64,000 nt of DNA from CAVWGP01 sp963754645 (GCA_963754645.1 CAVWGP010000011.1:744001-808000); one strand, 5' to 3'. Shown: positions 17,094-26,192, counted from the stretch's first letter. The notes: generated from the sequence alone by a model not told the origin. Program-made: numbers and translations.

Positions 17094-17119
17094 AAGCCCC
17101 GGCCTTCCGGCCGGGGCTT
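17094..17119 (-). terminator. Rho-independent terminator of the cyclase-family gene
   Basis: Perfect 11-bp GC-rich stem (AAGCCCCGGCC / GGCCGGGGCTT) with a 4-nt loop TTCC. On the minus strand the stem is followed by TTTTCTTTTGT. It lies 25 bp past the stop of the leftward cyclase-family gene. Confidence 0.8.
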
Positions 17120-17144
17120 CGAAGATCGTCGGTCTGGCAGCGCT

Positions 17145-18251
17145 TCAGGTAATCGCTATCGGGCCGCCATTCGAGCCCGTGCCGCCCTTGATCGGCGCCG
17201 GGGAGAAGACGTAGACGAACTGGTATTTGCGGTCGGCGATGAGGCCCTCGAAATTGAGGTTCTCGTGGATGAAGATGCCGTTCTTGGTGATCAACTCGCC
17301 ATGCACCGGGAAGGCGAGGTTCTTGTCGGGATTGGGCACCGCTTCGACGCCCCAACTGTCGCCGCCGCACACGCAGGCGCCCTTGTCGATCGCCCAGCGC
17401 GCGACGTCCAGCCCGATGCCCGGCTCGCCGCTCATAAAGCGGTCGTTGTTCTTCATCCAGAGGGCGCCCCAGCCGGTGTTGAAGAAGAGCGCGTCGCCCT
17501 GCTTGATATCCGCCTCGGCGATGTTCTGCCTTTGCATCGCGGCGCGCACATCGCCCATCGTCACTTCGTTGCCGACATCCATCATCGTGCCGCCGCGCAC
17601 GCCCTGAATGTCGAAGAGATGGCCGCGGGTGAAGATCGGCTTGATGTTCTCGATGCCGAGCTTCTTCAAGCCGTAGGCGCTGGCGATCTCCAATTCGGTC
17701 GCGCCGTTGTAGTAGCGCATTTCGGTCATGTCGCCGTCCTTGCCGAGCTGGATGCCGATATGGCCGAGGCCGTCGAACTGCGTGCCGGTTTGGCCGACCT
17801 CGGTCGACAGGAACTCGTCATGGTAGACGATTTTGTTGCTGCCAAACGGGCCGCCGGTGGGCGTGCCCGGTATGCGCAGGGCGAAGGCGCGGCCGCCGAA
17901 GGCCGGCATGCCCGCCTCGTAGACGCGGCCGATGCGGTAAATCTTGCCGTCCTTGATCGACTTGACCGCGTCGAGCACCTTCTCGGGCGTGATCCAGTTG
18001 GATGCGCCAGCCTGATCGTCGGCGCCCCAGCGCGACGGCCACCAGCGCGCACCGCCGGCTTGCGCCGGCTCGATCCGGCCTTGCGCCTCGGCGGGCGGTA
18101 CGCCGCCGAATTTCGCCGCCGCCGCCGCCGCCGTCGCGGCGCCGGCCAAACTGGCAAGTTTCATGAAGCCGCGCCGCTCGGGCGAGCGTGGCGCTTCTGC
18201 CGAGCGCGGACTGTCGGTTTTCGCAAATTCCTTGGGATCGCGTACGGTCAT
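17145..18251 (-). CDS. Tat-exported cyclase family protein (kynurenine formamidase-like fold)
   Basis: 368 aa from ATG 18251. A twin-arginine leader is visible (SPERRGFMKLASLAGA, then an alanine-rich h-region ending AEAQG), so it is exported folded. The rest matches the PF04199 cyclase family. The usual metal motif HxGTHxD appears as TGTQFDGLGH, with the second His replaced by Gln, and LFNTGWGALW and HENLNFE-type segments occur later. Relatives hydrolyse N-formylkynurenine, isatin or similar amides. The changed motif makes the substrate and metal use uncertain. It is divergent from cobW across 136 bp and has its own terminator. Confidence 0.82.
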   Translation of the reverse strand: MTVRDPKEFAKTDSPRSAEAPRSPERRGFMKLASLAGAATAAAAAAKFGGVPPAEAQGRIEPAQAGGARWWPSRWGADDQAGASNWITPEKVLDAVKSIKDGKIYRIGRVYEAGMPAFGGRAFALRIPGTPTGGPFGSNKIVYHDEFLSTEVGQTGTQFDGLGHIGIQLGKDGDMTEMRYYNGATELEIASAYGLKKLGIENIKPIFTRGHLFDIQGVRGGTMMDVGNEVTMGDVRAAMQRQNIAEADIKQGDALFFNTGWGALWMKNNDRFMSGEPGIGLDVARWAIDKGACVCGGDSWGVEAVPNPDKNLAFPVHGELITKNGIFIHENLNFEGLIADRKYQFVYVFSPAPIKGGTGSNGGPIAIT

Positions 18252-18387
18252 CGGGCTCCTCCTTGGGTTCGGACGATCGAATTCCGGCTTTCGGTTGCTC
18301 CGAAATGTTTCCGGCTTTGGACTTGAAAATCTGCGGCCGTCCCGTGCTAGCGTCAAGCCAATCAGGCCGCTGTGGATAGTTTCGCCC

Positions 18388-19446
18388 ATGAGCCTTTTCG
18401 ATCGCGACCGCTCGGCCGAGCGGGTCCCGGTGTCGGTCCTCACCGGTTTTCTCGGCAGCGGAAAAACCACGTTGTTGAACCGCCTGCTCGCCGATCCGGC
18501 GATGGCGCGCAGCCTCGTGCTGATCAACGAGTTCGGCGAGATCGGGCTCGATCATCTGTTCGTCGAGGCGCGCGACAGCGATCTCGTGCTCATGCAGAGC
18601 GGCTGCCTGTGCTGCACGATCAAGGGCGATCTGGAAAAAACCCTGCGCGACGTGGCCGCCAAGCGCCAGGCCTCGGCGATCCCCGAATTCGACCGCGTGC
18701 TGATCGAAACCACCGGCCTCGCCGATCCGGCGCCGATCGCGGCGCTGTTCCTCAATCATCCCTTCGTCGCGCACGACTATCGGCTCGACGCGATCGTGGC
18801 CACGGTCGATGCCGTGCATGGCGCGCGCCAGCTCGACGAGCACGCGGAATCGGTCAAGCAAGCCGCCATCGCCGACCGCCTGCTGCTGACCAAGACCGAT
18901 CTCGCGCCCGCCGCCGAGGCGGCGTCGTTGCGGCAGCGTCTCGCCCGGCTCAATCCGGGCGCGCCGATCCTGCCGGTCCGGCAAGGCGCGATCGAACCGC
19001 GGCGCCTGTTCGATGCCGGCCCGTTCGATCCCGCTGGCAAGACCGGGCAAGCACGCGCCTGGCTCAAGGCCGAGGCCTATCGCGAGCACGAGCACGAGCA
19101 TGACCATGGCGAGCATGACGAGAAGCGGCACGATGCGGCGGTGACGAGCTTCGCCCTGACCTTTGCGGCGCCGCTCGATTGGAACCTGGTCTCGGGCTGG
19201 CTCGGCGAGCTGCGCGCGGAGTGGGGCGATCGCCTGCTCCGGGTGAAAGGCATACTCAACATTGCCGGCGAGGCGACGCCGCTGGTCATTCATGGCGTTC
19301 ACCGGGTGTTTCATCCGCCGGTGCAACTGGCGCGCTGGCCGGACGAAGACCGGCGCTCGCGCATCGTTTTCATCGTGCGCGACCTGACGCGCGAAGAAGT
19401 CGAAACGAGCTGGGACGAATATCGCGCAGCCGTCGGCGCCGGCTGA
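18388..19446 (+). CDS. CobW/COG0523-family GTPase (metal chaperone type)
   Basis: 352 aa from ATG 18388. G3E GTPase with Walker A TGFLGSGKTTLL at about residues 17-28, the COG0523 metal motif SGCLCCTI (CxCC), ETTGLADP, and guanine motif TKTD in place of NKxD. A His/Glu/Asp-rich linker (REHEHEHDHGEHDEKRHD) near residue 230 separates it from the C-terminal CobW_C domain. Family members insert or chaperone Zn, Co or Fe. No cobalamin genes are adjacent, so a zinc-type chaperone is at least as likely as cobalamin biosynthesis. Confidence 0.9.
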   Translation: MSLFDRDRSAERVPVSVLTGFLGSGKTTLLNRLLADPAMARSLVLINEFGEIGLDHLFVEARDSDLVLMQSGCLCCTIKGDLEKTLRDVAAKRQASAIPEFDRVLIETTGLADPAPIAALFLNHPFVAHDYRLDAIVATVDAVHGARQLDEHAESVKQAAIADRLLLTKTDLAPAAEAASLRQRLARLNPGAPILPVRQGAIEPRRLFDAGPFDPAGKTGQARAWLKAEAYREHEHEHDHGEHDEKRHDAAVTSFALTFAAPLDWNLVSGWLGELRAEWGDRLLRVKGILNIAGEATPLVIHGVHRVFHPPVQLARWPDEDRRSRIVFIVRDLTREEVETSWDEYRAAVGAG

Positions 19447-19449
19447 GGC

Positions 19450-20331
19450 ATGGCGTCGCTTTCGCTGCTGACACTGAATTGCGGGCTGCTGCGGATCGAG
19501 GCCTTTGGCCGCAAGCTGATCGAGCCCGCGCCCTTCATCGCGGCGCGGTTCGCGGCGCTGACGCCGGCGCTGGGCGCGATCGATGCCGACATCGTGGCGC
19601 TGCAGGAAATCTATCGCGGCGAACACAAGCAGGCGGTGCGCCGCTCGCTCGCCCACCTATGGCCCCATGCGGCCTATCCGCGCCGGGCGCCGCTGTTGAA
19701 GCTCGATAGCGGGCTTCTCGTGCTCTCCAAATATCCGATTGGCGACGTCGATTTCGCGCCCTACCGCCATGCGCCATGGATCGAGCACTTGTTCGTCGAT
19801 CGCGGCTTGTTCGCGACGCGGCACGACAGTCCGATGCACGGCGCGATCCGCCTGATTTCGTTCCACACCACGGCCGGCGGGCTGTTTTACGATCCCGAGG
19901 ACGCGAAAACCGACGCGATCCGCGACCGTCAGATCGACGCTATCCTGGCCGAAGCCGCGCGCGAGCCCGAGACGCCGACTTTTCTGATCGGCGATCTCAA
20001 CGCCGGCCCGCCGGTCTCGATGGGCAATTACCGCCGGGTGCTCGACGGCGGCTTCGTCGATCTGCTGGCGGCCCATCTCGGCGAAGCGGCCGCGGACCGC
20101 GTCGCGACCTGGGATTCGCAGCAGCCGCTCAATCGCCGCGGCCCGCACGCGCATCAGCGCCCGCAGCGCATCGATCACGTCTTCCTCCATCGGCGCCATT
20201 TGGCGCGCTGGCGCGTGACCGAGGCCCGCCTTGTCCTCACCGAGCCGGTCGTCGCCCTCGACGATGGGACCAGCGTAACGGTGGCCGACCACTACGGATT
20301 GCTGGTCCGGCTTGAAATACCGCCGGCTTGA
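19450..20331 (+). CDS. endonuclease/exonuclease/phosphatase-family hydrolase
   Basis: 293 aa, EEP superfamily. Catalytic landmarks in order: the metal Glu in IVALQEIY (about residue 52), RGLFATRH, the Asp/Asn pair in LIGDLNAGPP (about residue 181), and the terminal His in VADHYGLLV (about residue 283). No signal peptide, so it is cytoplasmic. This family includes DNA nucleases, sphingomyelinase-like enzymes and phosphatases, and the sequence does not choose. It starts 3 bp after cobW and is probably in the same transcript. Confidence 0.82.
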   Translation: MASLSLLTLNCGLLRIEAFGRKLIEPAPFIAARFAALTPALGAIDADIVALQEIYRGEHKQAVRRSLAHLWPHAAYPRRAPLLKLDSGLLVLSKYPIGDVDFAPYRHAPWIEHLFVDRGLFATRHDSPMHGAIRLISFHTTAGGLFYDPEDAKTDAIRDRQIDAILAEAAREPETPTFLIGDLNAGPPVSMGNYRRVLDGGFVDLLAAHLGEAAADRVATWDSQQPLNRRGPHAHQRPQRIDHVFLHRRHLARWRVTEARLVLTEPVVALDDGTSVTVADHYGLLVRLEIPPA

Positions 20332-20361
20332 TTGCCGATGCCGGGCGGCGGGAAACTCGTC

Positions 20362-20799
20362 ATGCGCCTCCGGGTTCGGCTGCTTGTTCCAGCGCTCGCA
20401 CTTTTCCTTGCCGCCGCGCCCCGTGGGCAATCGCCCGAAGTGCCGAGCGACGGCCTCGCCTTCGCCGACGACAAGCACCGCAAATGGTATGCGCGCTTCT
20501 GGACCGGGCGGTGCGACGACTTGGGGTTCCTGGTGTGCTTCCCGGGCAGCCCGAACTGGAACGAGACGACGCGCCGCCTCGTCGCGGCGGCGGCCAGCGA
20601 GCGGCGCGCGGGCCTGCGGCAGCGCCTGCTGGCGCTCGGACGCTTGATCGGTCACGAATGGGCCAAGGAAAACGACGTGCGCCGGATCGGCACCGCGGAT
20701 CTGCGCGCCTGGAATGCCGAGCTCGACAAGGGCGGCGGCGACGACGCCGCGCTCGGCCGCATCGAAGCGGAGGCGCGCCAGAAACTGTCGCGGCGTTGA
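20362..20799 (+). CDS. small exported hypothetical protein
   Basis: About 145 aa, no family recognised. From ATG 20362 the N-terminus is a plausible signal peptide (MRLRVRLLVPALALFLAAA). In-frame starts at 20332 (TTG) and 20338 (ATG) would only lengthen the n-region. The mature part is charged with two cysteines (GRCDDLGFLVCFPG), which could form a disulfide in the periplasm. It sits 30 bp after the EEP hydrolase and is convergent with the TIR gene, the stops being 4 bp apart. Confidence 0.6.
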   Translation: MRLRVRLLVPALALFLAAAPRGQSPEVPSDGLAFADDKHRKWYARFWTGRCDDLGFLVCFPGSPNWNETTRRLVAAAASERRAGLRQRLLALGRLIGHEWAKENDVRRIGTADLRAWNAELDKGGGDDAALGRIEAEARQKLSRR

Positions 20800-20803
20800 C
20801 GGA

Positions 20804-22594
20804 TCAGCGCGATCGCGCGGTGCCGGGCGACAGCAGCCGATAGGCGGCAAGGGCCAGACCCGCGATCGTCACGATCAGGCCGATCTTGTAGAAAACCAGG
20901 CACAGCGCCGCGAGCAGTGCCGCGATGGCGAGTTGATTGAGCTTGGGCCAGCGCGCCGGCCAGAGCGACATGGTCGAAAGCCGCTCCAGGCATTGCTCGC
21001 GGCCGAGCGGCGCCAGCCAGGGTGGCATCGGATTGCCGCCATCGGCCAAATATTCGCTCATCCGCCGGCGGCTGCGCTCGGCGCCGAGCCGTAGCGTGAC
21101 CGACAGAATGACGACCACGACGAGGGCCAGGAATGAGCCGAATCCGTATGCCATGGCGCTATTGAGGTTGGCGAGGCCGGCGCGCTGGGTGATCGCGCCC
21201 AAAACCGCTTCCAGGCGGGCCAAAACGCCATCGCCGCCGCCGAGATGCGGAAAGGCGAAAGCGAAGACGTTCGGATCGGGCACGCGCAGATAGACGTTCT
21301 GCAAATGAATGAGAAAGAGCAGGAGAAAGCTGAGCAGCGTGACGAACAGCCCGTTCTGCAGCAGGGGTTCGAACAATTGCAGGCCGGCGCGGCGGTCATA
21401 GTCGGCGGCGCCGCCGCGCAAATCCGGGATCAGATGGAGGTCGTCGCCGCGATGGGCCAGGGAATAAACGAAGGATGCGATGGCGAGCAAATAAACATAA
21501 ACGGAGAACACGAAGCCCGCGGTCAGGCCGGCATAGACGAAGTAGGCGAGCAGCGCGAATATTCCGTTCGCCGTGCGGCTGATCCGGCCGGCCTCGGGCG
21601 TTCCGAGCAGCGCCGCCACCGACCAATCGCGCTCTTGATAGGCATCGGTCAGAGCAATGTCGGGCGGGAAGGCGCCGGCCACATAGTGCCGACCGACCAC
21701 GTGGTAGAATTCCAGGAGCGCGTAGCCGATCGTGACAACGAAGATCGCGGCCGAAACGCCCACGAGGACGCGGGCATGGGATCGCCAACGATCCTTGATC
21801 GTGTCGCGGCTCGCGGGTTGCATATAGTCGTCGACGACCATGCGCCGCCTGGCCAATTGCTCGAACAGCCGCGGCAGGTCGCGGTAGGTGTGCAGGCCGA
21901 AGCCGACCATGGCCGGAACGATCAGCAGGCAGCCCAGCGACCAACTCAATGCCGAAAGAAAACCGACCTCCTTCGTCACGCTGCCGCCGGCGATGGTGAG
22001 CGTATATTCGAAATTGCCGATGCCGATCACAAGGCTTGCGGCGTTGAAGATCATGCCGAGCAGGATCAGGACCAGCGCCGTCATCGGCGGCGGCAGGCGC
22101 GACAATGCCAGCATCAGGCGCTGGACGCGCGAGGCCGGGCCGGATGCCTCCGGCGCCGGTGGTGCTTCGGCGCGGGGCTCCGGCGACTGGCGCCTTCCGG
22201 CCGAGCGCGACTTGATGCGCTCGATCACTGCCGGCAGGCGCTCGGCGAGCGGACCGGGAAAGGCGTCGAGCCAATGCTGGCCGGCGAGGTAGTATTCCAT
22301 CTCCTCGCCGAGCGCGACGTCCGATAGGCGGACCGGCACGATGATGAGTTTGGCATTGAGCGCGCGCTCGACTTCGCGCTGCACATGATGCGAGCGGTTC
22401 GCTTCGTCGGTCAGGATGAGGACGAAAACGCGCGCGGCCTTGATGGCGCGGACGATCGAGGGGCCGTAGGCTCCGGGCTCGGTATCGCGCGGCGCGATCC
22501 AGCAGGCGAGGTCCGCTTGCTCCAGCGCCGCGCAAACCGCTTCGGCCTCGTCCTTGTCGCGGCTTGAATAGCTGATGAATACGTCGTGCGCCAT
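20804..22594 (-). CDS. TIR-domain multipass membrane protein
   Basis: 596 aa. Residues about 3-135 are a TIR domain: box 1 DVFISYSSRDKDEAE, CWIAPRDTEPG (bacterial TIR_2 style), VFVLILTDEANRS, and a Glu at about 74 in the SHHVQREVE helix, where TIR NADases have their catalytic Glu. After a linker (Pro/Ala-rich, about 136-165) come seven to eight predicted TM helices between about 168 and 590. A TIR on a polytopic membrane protein could signal or deplete NAD at the membrane, as in some anti-phage proteins, but no sensor or effector partner is adjacent. Base composition matches its neighbours. Confidence 0.82.
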   Translation of the reverse strand: MAHDVFISYSSRDKDEAEAVCAALEQADLACWIAPRDTEPGAYGPSIVRAIKAARVFVLILTDEANRSHHVQREVERALNAKLIIVPVRLSDVALGEEMEYYLAGQHWLDAFPGPLAERLPAVIERIKSRSAGRRQSPEPRAEAPPAPEASGPASRVQRLMLALSRLPPPMTALVLILLGMIFNAASLVIGIGNFEYTLTIAGGSVTKEVGFLSALSWSLGCLLIVPAMVGFGLHTYRDLPRLFEQLARRRMVVDDYMQPASRDTIKDRWRSHARVLVGVSAAIFVVTIGYALLEFYHVVGRHYVAGAFPPDIALTDAYQERDWSVAALLGTPEAGRISRTANGIFALLAYFVYAGLTAGFVFSVYVYLLAIASFVYSLAHRGDDLHLIPDLRGGAADYDRRAGLQLFEPLLQNGLFVTLLSFLLLFLIHLQNVYLRVPDPNVFAFAFPHLGGGDGVLARLEAVLGAITQRAGLANLNSAMAYGFGSFLALVVVVILSVTLRLGAERSRRRMSEYLADGGNPMPPWLAPLGREQCLERLSTMSLWPARWPKLNQLAIAALLAALCLVFYKIGLIVTIAGLALAAYRLLSPGTARSR

Positions 22595-22741
22595 TGGTCC
22601 TGGCCGGAAACGGCTGACAGAGCCTTGCGGCGGAAGCTATCGGCTGCGCGGCGGCATCGCAACCGCGCCGCGCCGACACGGCGGCTTGACTTGGGGCGCC
22701 GCGCCGCCATTCTGCCGCGACGCGCACTCACGGAGCCCGTC

Positions 22742-24535
22742 ATGCCTGAATACACCGCCCCGCTGCAGGACATTCGCTTTACGCTGAGGGACGTAATCGG
22801 GTTCAAGGAGATTGCCGCGCTCCCCGGCTATGAGGACGCCTCCGAGGACGTCGTCGACGCCGTCCTCGAGGAGGCCGCCAAGCTCGCCGGCGAGGTCATC
22901 GGACCGCTCAACCGGATCGGCGACACACAGGGCGCGCGCCTCGAAAACGGCATCGTGCGCACGCCGGACGGCTTCAAGGATGCCTATCGCGAATTTGTCG
23001 AGGGTGGCTGGGGCGGCGTCGCCTTCCCGAGCGAGTATGGCGGGCAAGGCCTGCCGACGGTGCTCGCCATCGCCGTCGCGGAAATGTGGGACGCGGCGAA
23101 TACCGCATTTGCGTTATGCCCGATGCTCACCTTCGGCGCGGTCGAGGCGATTTCGCAGCACGGCACGGCGGAGCAGAAGCGCCTCTACCTCCCCAAGCTC
23201 GTCACCGGCGAATGGTCAGGGACGATGAATCTGACCGAGCCCCAGGCCGGCTCGGATGTCGGCGCGCTGCGCACCAAGGCCGTGCGCGAAGGCAACGAGT
23301 TCCGCATTTTCGGCCAGAAAATCTTCATCACCTATGGCGACCAGGACTATACCGAGAATGTCGCCCATCTGGTTCTGGCGCGTATCGAAGGCGCCCCGCA
23401 AGGCGTCAAGGGCATCTCGCTATTCCTGGTGCCGAAGGTCTTGGTTAATACGGACGGCTCGCTCGGCCTGCGCAACGATCTGCGCCCGGTCTCGCTCGAA
23501 CACAAGCTCGGCATCCATGCCAGCCCGACTTGCGTCATGGCCTTTGGCGAGAACGACGGCGCCGTGGGCACCCTGATCGGCGCCGAGAACAACGGCATGG
23601 CCTGCATGTTCACCATGATGAACAGTGCCCGCCTCAATGTCGGCCTGCTCGGCCTGGGCACGGCGGAGCGCGCTTGGCAGCAGGCGCGTGCCTTCGCCCG
23701 CGAGCGCGTGCAAGGCCGCGACATGGTCACGGGCGACAACAACGTCCGCATCGTCCGCCACCCCGATGTGCGCCGCATGCTGCTGCAGATGAAGTCTTCG
23801 ACCGAGGCGATGCGCGCGCTCGCCTATTTTCTGGCGGCGCAAATCGACCGCGCCCATCGCGAGCCCGACAAGGCGGCGCGCGAGCGCGCCCAGGCGACGC
23901 TCGATCTGCTGATTCCGGTGATGAAGGCGTGGTGCACCGACACCGGCTGCGACGTGGCATCGATCGGCGTGCAAGTGCACGGCGGCATGGGTTTTATCGA
24001 GGAAACCGGCGCCGCCCAGCACATGCGCGACGCGCGAATTCACCCGATTTACGAAGGCACCAACGGCATCCAGGCCAACGATTTGATGGGCCGGAAAATC
24101 CTGCGCGACGGCGGCGCCGCGGCGCGCGTGTTCCTGGCCGAAATGCAGTCGCTGCCGCCGGTGCTGGCGTCCGCGGGCGATGCCGATCTCGCCGTCATCG
24201 GCGCCAAGCTCGGCGACGGCATCGCCAGTCTCTCGGCCGCGACCGATTGGATGGTGGCGGCGGGAAAAAACCGGATCGCCGCCGCCGCCGCGTCGGCGGT
24301 GCCGTTTCTCAATTTATTCGGCAACGTCGCCGCCGGCTGGCTGATGGCCAAGGCGGCGCTGGCGGCGCGGCGCAATTTGGTAAATGGCGACGGCGCCGCC
24401 GCGCGCTTCTGCCAAGCCAAGATCAAGACCGCGCGATTTTTCGCCGATCATGTGCTCGCGCGCTCGCGCGGGCTGCTCGCGGTTGTAACCGATGGTAGCG
24501 ATTGCGTCGTTTCTTTCGCCGAAGATGACTTTTAG
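22742..24535 (+). CDS. acyl-CoA dehydrogenase (long form with C-terminal ACDH domain)
   Basis: 597 aa from ATG 22742. FAD-dependent alpha,beta-dehydrogenation of an acyl-CoA in beta-oxidation. Visible: GGWGGVAFPSEYGGQGLP in the N-terminal domain, MNLTEPQAGSDVG (FAD/substrate loop), VHGGMGFIEETGAAQHMRD and IYEGTNGIQANDL. The extra ~100 C-terminal residues place it with the ~600-aa enzymes (DmdC/FadE-like) rather than the 380-aa type. It stands alone between the TIR gene and speD. The substrate chain is unknown; a 3-methylmercaptopropionyl-CoA (DmdC) role is possible but not shown. Confidence 0.9.
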   Translation: MPEYTAPLQDIRFTLRDVIGFKEIAALPGYEDASEDVVDAVLEEAAKLAGEVIGPLNRIGDTQGARLENGIVRTPDGFKDAYREFVEGGWGGVAFPSEYGGQGLPTVLAIAVAEMWDAANTAFALCPMLTFGAVEAISQHGTAEQKRLYLPKLVTGEWSGTMNLTEPQAGSDVGALRTKAVREGNEFRIFGQKIFITYGDQDYTENVAHLVLARIEGAPQGVKGISLFLVPKVLVNTDGSLGLRNDLRPVSLEHKLGIHASPTCVMAFGENDGAVGTLIGAENNGMACMFTMMNSARLNVGLLGLGTAERAWQQARAFARERVQGRDMVTGDNNVRIVRHPDVRRMLLQMKSSTEAMRALAYFLAAQIDRAHREPDKAARERAQATLDLLIPVMKAWCTDTGCDVASIGVQVHGGMGFIEETGAAQHMRDARIHPIYEGTNGIQANDLMGRKILRDGGAAARVFLAEMQSLPPVLASAGDADLAVIGAKLGDGIASLSAATDWMVAAGKNRIAAAAASAVPFLNLFGNVAAGWLMAKAALAARRNLVNGDGAAARFCQAKIKTARFFADHVLARSRGLLAVVTDGSDCVVSFAEDDF

Positions 24536-24542
24536 TTGTAGA

Positions 24543-24585
24543 GCGCGGAGAAAAATCGCGGCCACACGCGAATTTTTTCTCGCGC
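24543..24585. terminator. stem-loop after acyl-CoA dehydrogenase, before speD
   Basis: GCGCGGAGAAAAATCGCG (24543-24560) pairs imperfectly with CGCGAATTTTTTCTCGCGC (24567-24585) around a 6-nt loop. It lies just past the acyl-CoA dehydrogenase stop. The stem itself contains the A/T run instead of being followed by one, so it is not a canonical terminator and could instead be part of the speD leader. The rest of the 192-bp gap is AT-rich with no recognisable motif. Confidence 0.45.
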
Positions 24586-24727
24586 CGCGAAATAATTCTT
24601 GCATTTTTTACGATTTGCTAGAGAGAATGCGCCGCGATCTAAACTGGAGAAAAAAAGACAGCGCTAAGTCGCTCGGCCCGAAAGGCCGACCTCGTGAACT
24701 GCTTCTGATTGGGTGGATACATAGGAA

Positions 24728-25213
24728 ATGCGCAAAACTGCCCGGTTGGGGGGGTTCTCGAAAGAGAGGCTTCTGCCCACTCGCGAGACGAACACCAACG
24801 TAACCTATCTCGCTACCGCCGCTCCCGCGGCGCCCAAGGCCCAAGACTTCTACATCAAGAAAGACGGTATCGAATATGCTGGCACCCATCTGCTCGTCGA
24901 GCTGTGGGGCGCCACCAACCTTGCCGATGTGAGCCGGACCGAGCAGGCTTTGCTCGACGGTGCCCGCAACGCCGGGGCCACGATTCTGCACAGCTACATG
25001 CACCCGTTCGGCCCGGATATGGGCGTTTCGGGCGTCGTGGTGCTGGCGGAGTCGCATATCTCGATCCACACTTGGCCCGAGCGGGGCTATGCCGCCATCG
25101 ATATCTTCATGTGCGGCAAGTGCGACCCGTATAAGGCCATTCCGGCGCTCAAGGCGGCGTTCAGCCCGTCGGGCATTCAGGTGTCGGAGGCCAAGCGCGG
25201 CCTTGTCATTTAG
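24728..25213 (+). CDS. speD: S-adenosylmethionine decarboxylase proenzyme
   Basis: 161 aa from ATG 24728 (SD-like AGGAA 5 bp upstream). Self-cleaving pyruvoyl enzyme that makes decarboxylated SAM, the aminopropyl donor. The processing site LAESHISIHTWPERGYA is present: cleavage before the Ser of ESHIS generates the pyruvoyl group. FMCGKCDPYKA matches the small (SpeH-like) prokaryotic class. About 40 N-terminal residues precede the usual family start, so translation might begin later. It is followed 16 bp downstream by speE, giving a spermidine operon. Confidence 0.93.
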   Translation: MRKTARLGGFSKERLLPTRETNTNVTYLATAAPAAPKAQDFYIKKDGIEYAGTHLLVELWGATNLADVSRTEQALLDGARNAGATILHSYMHPFGPDMGVSGVVVLAESHISIHTWPERGYAAIDIFMCGKCDPYKAIPALKAAFSPSGIQVSEAKRGLVI

Positions 25214-25229
25214 CGCAGGAGAGCCCGCG

Positions 25230-26192
25230 GTGGAGTGGTTTCAAGAAACGCTTCACCCGGGAATCCGCCAAATTCTTCGGGTGACTGAGGTCCTGCATCG
25301 GGAAAAAACCGATTTGCAGGACCTCGTCATTTTCCGCAATCCCACCTTCGGCCGGGTCATGGCGCTGGACGGCATCGTCCAGACCACGGAGGGCGACGAA
25401 TTCATCTATCACGAGATGCTCGCCCATGTGCCGATCCTGGCGCAAAAGGCGGTCAAGGGCCGCGTTAACAAAGTCCTCATCATCGGCGGTGGCGACGGCG
25501 GCTGCATCCGCGAGGTGCTGCGGCACAAGGGTCTCGTCTGCCACATGGTCGAGATCGATCCGAGCGTCATCGAGCTGTCGCGCAAGCACCTGCCCAACCA
25601 CAGTTCCGGCGCCTTCGACGACAAACGCGCCAACATCATCATCGCCGATGGCGCCCGCTACGTGGCCGAAACCAAGGAGCGCTACGACGTTGTCATCATC
25701 GATTCGACCGACCCTGTTGGCCCCGGCGCCGTGCTGTTCACCGAGGAATTCTACGCCAATTGCAAGCGCTGCATGACGCCCGGCGGCGTGCTGGTGACGC
25801 AAAACGGCGTGCCCTTCCTCCAAAGCGAGGAGCTGCAAAGTTCCTATCGCCATTTTTCCAAGCATTACCGCGACTACGGGTTCTTCATCGCGCCGGTGCC
25901 GACCTACAATGGCGGCTTCATGGCGCTGGGCTGGGCGACCGACAATCCGGCGCTGCGCCGCGTCCCGCCGGCGGCGATCGCGCGGCTCTACAAGCGCGCC
26001 GGGCTTGAGCGCGCCACGCAATATTTCAATCCCGATATGTTCGTCGCCGGCTTCTGCCTGCCGAACTTCATCCGCAAGCTGCTGGAACAAGCCGTGCCCG
26101 GCGGCGCCGGCACCAGGCCGGTCAAGGCTGGCACCGGCAAATCGGCTCGCCCCGGCAAAGGCAAGAAGCGAAAAACCAAGGCCCGGCGCTAG
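25230..26192 (+). CDS. speE: spermidine synthase
   Basis: 320 aa from GTG 25230, chosen because of the SD GCAGGAGAG 7 bp upstream and the family start EWFQETLHPG. Transfers aminopropyl from decarboxylated SAM to putrescine. Motifs: LIIGGGDGGCIREVLRH (SAM loop), VEIDPSVIELSRK and IDSTDPVGPGAVLF (substrate Asp). The last ~30 residues form a Lys/Arg-rich tail (GKGKKRKTKARR) absent from most SpeE proteins. It may bind RNA or other polyanions; that is a guess. Confidence 0.94.
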   Translation: MEWFQETLHPGIRQILRVTEVLHREKTDLQDLVIFRNPTFGRVMALDGIVQTTEGDEFIYHEMLAHVPILAQKAVKGRVNKVLIIGGGDGGCIREVLRHKGLVCHMVEIDPSVIELSRKHLPNHSSGAFDDKRANIIIADGARYVAETKERYDVVIIDSTDPVGPGAVLFTEEFYANCKRCMTPGGVLVTQNGVPFLQSEELQSSYRHFSKHYRDYGFFIAPVPTYNGGFMALGWATDNPALRRVPPAAIARLYKRAGLERATQYFNPDMFVAGFCLPNFIRKLLEQAVPGGAGTRPVKAGTGKSARPGKGKKRKTKARR

